From contig JBAYJT010000009.1 in NCBI GenBank assembly GCA_041664965.1, positions 1-44,459 of the forward strand: a stretch of 44,459 nt of DNA. Direction: 5' to 3'. The notes beneath the pieces were generated by a model, which saw only the letters and a list, made by a program, of their open reading frames with translations, did no database searches and was not told the origin of the DNA. The stretch comes from JBAYJT01 sp041664965. Lineage in GTDB: Bacteria; Pseudomonadota; Gammaproteobacteria; UBA9339. Each line of letters begins with the position of its first letter. Positions within the stretch are counted from its first letter, which is position 1. Position numbers and translations under genes: made by a program. Positions 42,711-44,459 of the stretch are shown here, in pieces.

Positions 42711-44459
42711 CTAATTAGAAGGGCCTAATCCAGTGGCTGGATGAGCGGCGGGCTCAGGGTTTCCTGTTGTAGTATTTGTTGAATGGTGTTGTGTAAATAT
42801 CGAACTGGCATTAGCAGTTGAGGTTGTACTTGCCGACGAGCTTGGACCAGTTGATGTAGACGATGTAGCTGAAGTCGAAGAAGTTGTTACCGTGCTTGAG
42901 GAGGAAGTTGCAGCTGTGCTTGAAACAGTGGCTGGTTGCGCTGAGGTTGGGGGAGGTGTGTGTTTTACAATATTGTTGAAGCCAGCAGTGCGTAATTGCT
43001 GTTCAAGTAAGTTAACATCTATTCCTACACTAGTCAGCGCAGGCTCATTTAGGCGCAAAGTAGTGTTTGTATCGATTATTGTAGCTAAAATAGTCTTGGC
43101 AGTCGCTTCTATTATTGCATCTTTCGTTGTGAAACGAGTCTTGTCTATGTTGAATTCTAAAGACTCAAGTTTTTTGTTTGTTCCTACATGTCGGGTGCAT
43201 TTGAAGATCTCTGTTTCTGATGGGCAAGGAGAGCTCGTACCAGGAGTAGCAGGGCTGCTTATAGGGTTAGTTATAGTTATTTTAAGAGTGTTGCCTTCGG
43301 CTGTTACGTCCACTTTTTGTCCTGGTTTAACGTCTATCCAACCTTGTGTCATCCAATCTTGTTGTACTCTATCACGTAGATTCCCATCAAACTCACGAGA
43401 AACTTGTTCGTTTCTTTGGATTTCAGTTTGTTGCTGTGTTTTAAGTCTATCTAACTCGTTTTGTCGCATTTCAGCAGTAGAATCTAGATACTTTATTAAC
43501 CCAATGGTGCCTTCTGAACGTAAGGAATCGTCATACCTTGAATCTTTGGGTTGTAGCCTCTGGCTATTTATTTGACTGTACATACCTCTCATTTTAGCAA
43601 TTTCTTGATTGCTATTATCAAGGCGGTATGCACTTTCTATAATTTGATGAACCATCTCATCGCCGCAAACGTTTCCTTGTCCCACATAGTCTTGACAAGT
43701 TATGCGAGGTGTATCAAGATTTTGAGTCCCAGAAGAAGCTCTGCTGAATGAATAATACACCCAATGCAAGCCTGTATTTACGGGGAGAAAAATTGTTTCT
43801 AAGCCAACTTTGCTCGCGAAAAGGTTGCGGATGGCCGTATTAATGCGTTTTTTGGTAGATGGATCCTCTAGCTCTTTGCTTTCAGAGACTGGGAGAATAT
43901 GCACTTTTGTAGAGTTCTGATTGATGTGCTGCAGAATAGGAAGAAAATGTTCATAATCTAAAAGTTCGCCAGTTTTGGGCAAGACGTTTGCTGTATTTTG
44001 CGGATTAATATCGAATGGCTTGTTTTGCTTGTCTGTGTCTGGCAATAGTCTGAATGCATTCTGAAATGCTTCAATGCCTTCCGTTAAAGCCACCTCTAAA
44101 GTTTTCTTGTTTTTTCTTCCTTCTGAGATTATGGCGCACATAGCATCCCACGGTTTAGCATTCCTAAAGCCATCTATATGTCTTACCCCTGTGTTTTCAT
44201 ATCCATTTTTTGATTGAAATTTATGCAAAAAATTCATTATTAACTGTGTAGTTGTTGGATCATAAGTTGCTTCATAAGGTGCTGGAGAAATACCTTTTGG
44301 ATTTGAGTTAGCATCATCTATGGCGTTGCGTATGAAAATATAACTTGATTTCCCCGCGGCTTGCCGCGGAACATTTAAGGGAAAGTTTGAAAACCGGAGG
44401 TTTTCAAAGTTAAATAGAGGCGCATGAAAGTAATAAAAAGCAACCATTGTGCGTATCAA
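42711..44459 (-). CDS. Effector-like protein with Ulp1/CE-clan protease signature, 5' end uncertain
   Basis: The frame is open to the right edge (582 codons; the first codon here is TTG, so the real start may lie outside). Numbering from the edge: ETIFLPVNTGLHWVYYSF (about 221-238) followed by CQDYVGQGNVCGDEM (255-269) fits the CE-clan cysteine protease layout, with His232-Trp, Gln256 and Cys265-Gly. Ulp1/SUMO proteases and YopJ acetyltransferases share it. A Gln/Arg-rich helical region (about 325-370) and a small domain with two repeated-looking segments (370-485) follow, then a ~75-residue Ser/Thr tail. The tail and the Ser tracts of the CDPS genes are of the same style. A host-directed effector is my inference. 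Two hairpins sit in its first 35 codons. Confidence 0.45.
   Translation of the reverse strand: MIRTMVAFYYFHAPLFNFENLRFSNFPLNVPRQAAGKSSYIFIRNAIDDANSNPKGISPAPYEATYDPTTTQLIMNFLHKFQSKNGYENTGVRHIDGFRNAKPWDAMCAIISEGRKNKKTLEVALTEGIEAFQNAFRLLPDTDKQNKPFDINPQNTANVLPKTGELLDYEHFLPILQHINQNSTKVHILPVSESKELEDPSTKKRINTAIRNLFASKVGLETIFLPVNTGLHWVYYSFSRASSGTQNLDTPRITCQDYVGQGNVCGDEMVHQIIESAYRLDNSNQEIAKMRGMYSQINSQRLQPKDSRYDDSLRSEGTIGLIKYLDSTAEMRQNELDRLKTQQQTEIQRNEQVSREFDGNLRDRVQQDWMTQGWIDVKPGQKVDVTAEGNTLKITITNPISSPATPGTSSPCPSETEIFKCTRHVGTNKKLESLEFNIDKTRFTTKDAIIEATAKTILATIIDTNTTLRLNEPALTSVGIDVNLLEQQLRTAGFNNIVKHTPPPTSAQPATVSSTAATSSSSTVTTSSTSATSSTSTGPSSSASTTSTANASSIFTQHHSTNTTTGNPEPAAHPATGLGPSN
44354..44369. repeat. 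GC-rich hairpin near the right edge
   Basis: CCGCGGC, two bases, GCCGCGG: a perfect seven-base stem in AT-rich DNA, inside the N-terminal part of the effector-like frame. Together with the next hairpin it raises doubt that this part is coding. Confidence 0.6.
44386..44408. repeat. Ten-base-pair perfect hairpin near the right edge
   Basis: TTTGAAAACC, three bases, GGTTTTCAAA: a perfect ten-base stem 16 bases from the GC-rich one. Both are read in frame if the effector-like gene starts outside the window; if they are a repeat pair, the gene may start further inside. Confidence 0.6.

Overview
The window is an AT-rich stretch of a gammaproteobacterial chromosome. Housekeeping blocks have the usual gammaproteobacterial order: initiator tRNA-rimP-nusA-infB, yebC-ruvC, lolA-rarA, ruvA-ruvB, a ZapB-like gene with zapA, rho-smc, and comEC-msbA. 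Several features point towards host-associated Legionellales (Coxiellaceae, Rickettsiella or Berkiella-like): XYP-type cyclodipeptide synthases, PmrA-box-like promoter repeats, a QseB/PmrA-type two-component system, an effector-like Ser/Thr-rich protein with a Ulp1-like cysteine protease signature, and many small palindromic repeats. That placement is inference; no rRNA is present to settle it.

Bases 1-3944 are accessory. They hold the 5' part of a double-PAS sensor kinase whose H-box has Tyr where His is expected, and two tandem paralogous genes that I read as tRNA-dependent cyclodipeptide synthases (CDPS). The first has all the XYP-family marks and the second is diverged. Both carry a shared, unrecognised C-terminal helical domain and Ser/Thr tracts. 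Their upstream regions are also duplicated: an extended -10 at the same distance from the start and a TTAA direct repeat with 11-base period, 52 bases further upstream.

Bases 3945-25719 are mainly core genes: an APC amino acid antiporter with pfkA, a YhcG nuclease, DNA repair and recombination (yebC, ruvC, lolA, rarA, ruvA, ruvB), division (ZapB-like, zapA), RNA processing and termination (rph, rho), smc, a POT peptide transporter, and the translation/transcription operon read leftwards from a strong promoter through tRNA-fMet, rimP, nusA and infB.

Bases 25783-34031 hold a TonB-dependent receptor, clpB behind a sigma32-like promoter and a truncated leader ORF, a secreted lysozyme-like protein, and a hydG-tdh pair. 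HydG is unexpected because no other [FeFe]-hydrogenase gene is in view. Bases 34034-40914 form a leftward cluster: QseB/PmrA-type regulator, sensor kinase, comEC, msbA and a YgfX-like membrane protein. The right end holds a small NIF3/YqfO-like protein, a DUF4143 ATPase and the effector-like gene that runs to the window edge.

Between genes lie at least three kinds of small repeat: a ~45-base element (six copies) placed right at stop codons, AT-rich inverted-repeat arms (four loci), and GC-rich perfect palindromes. One palindrome is embedded in frame in the YgfX-like gene and another lies between the Shine-Dalgarno sequence and the start codon of ruvC.
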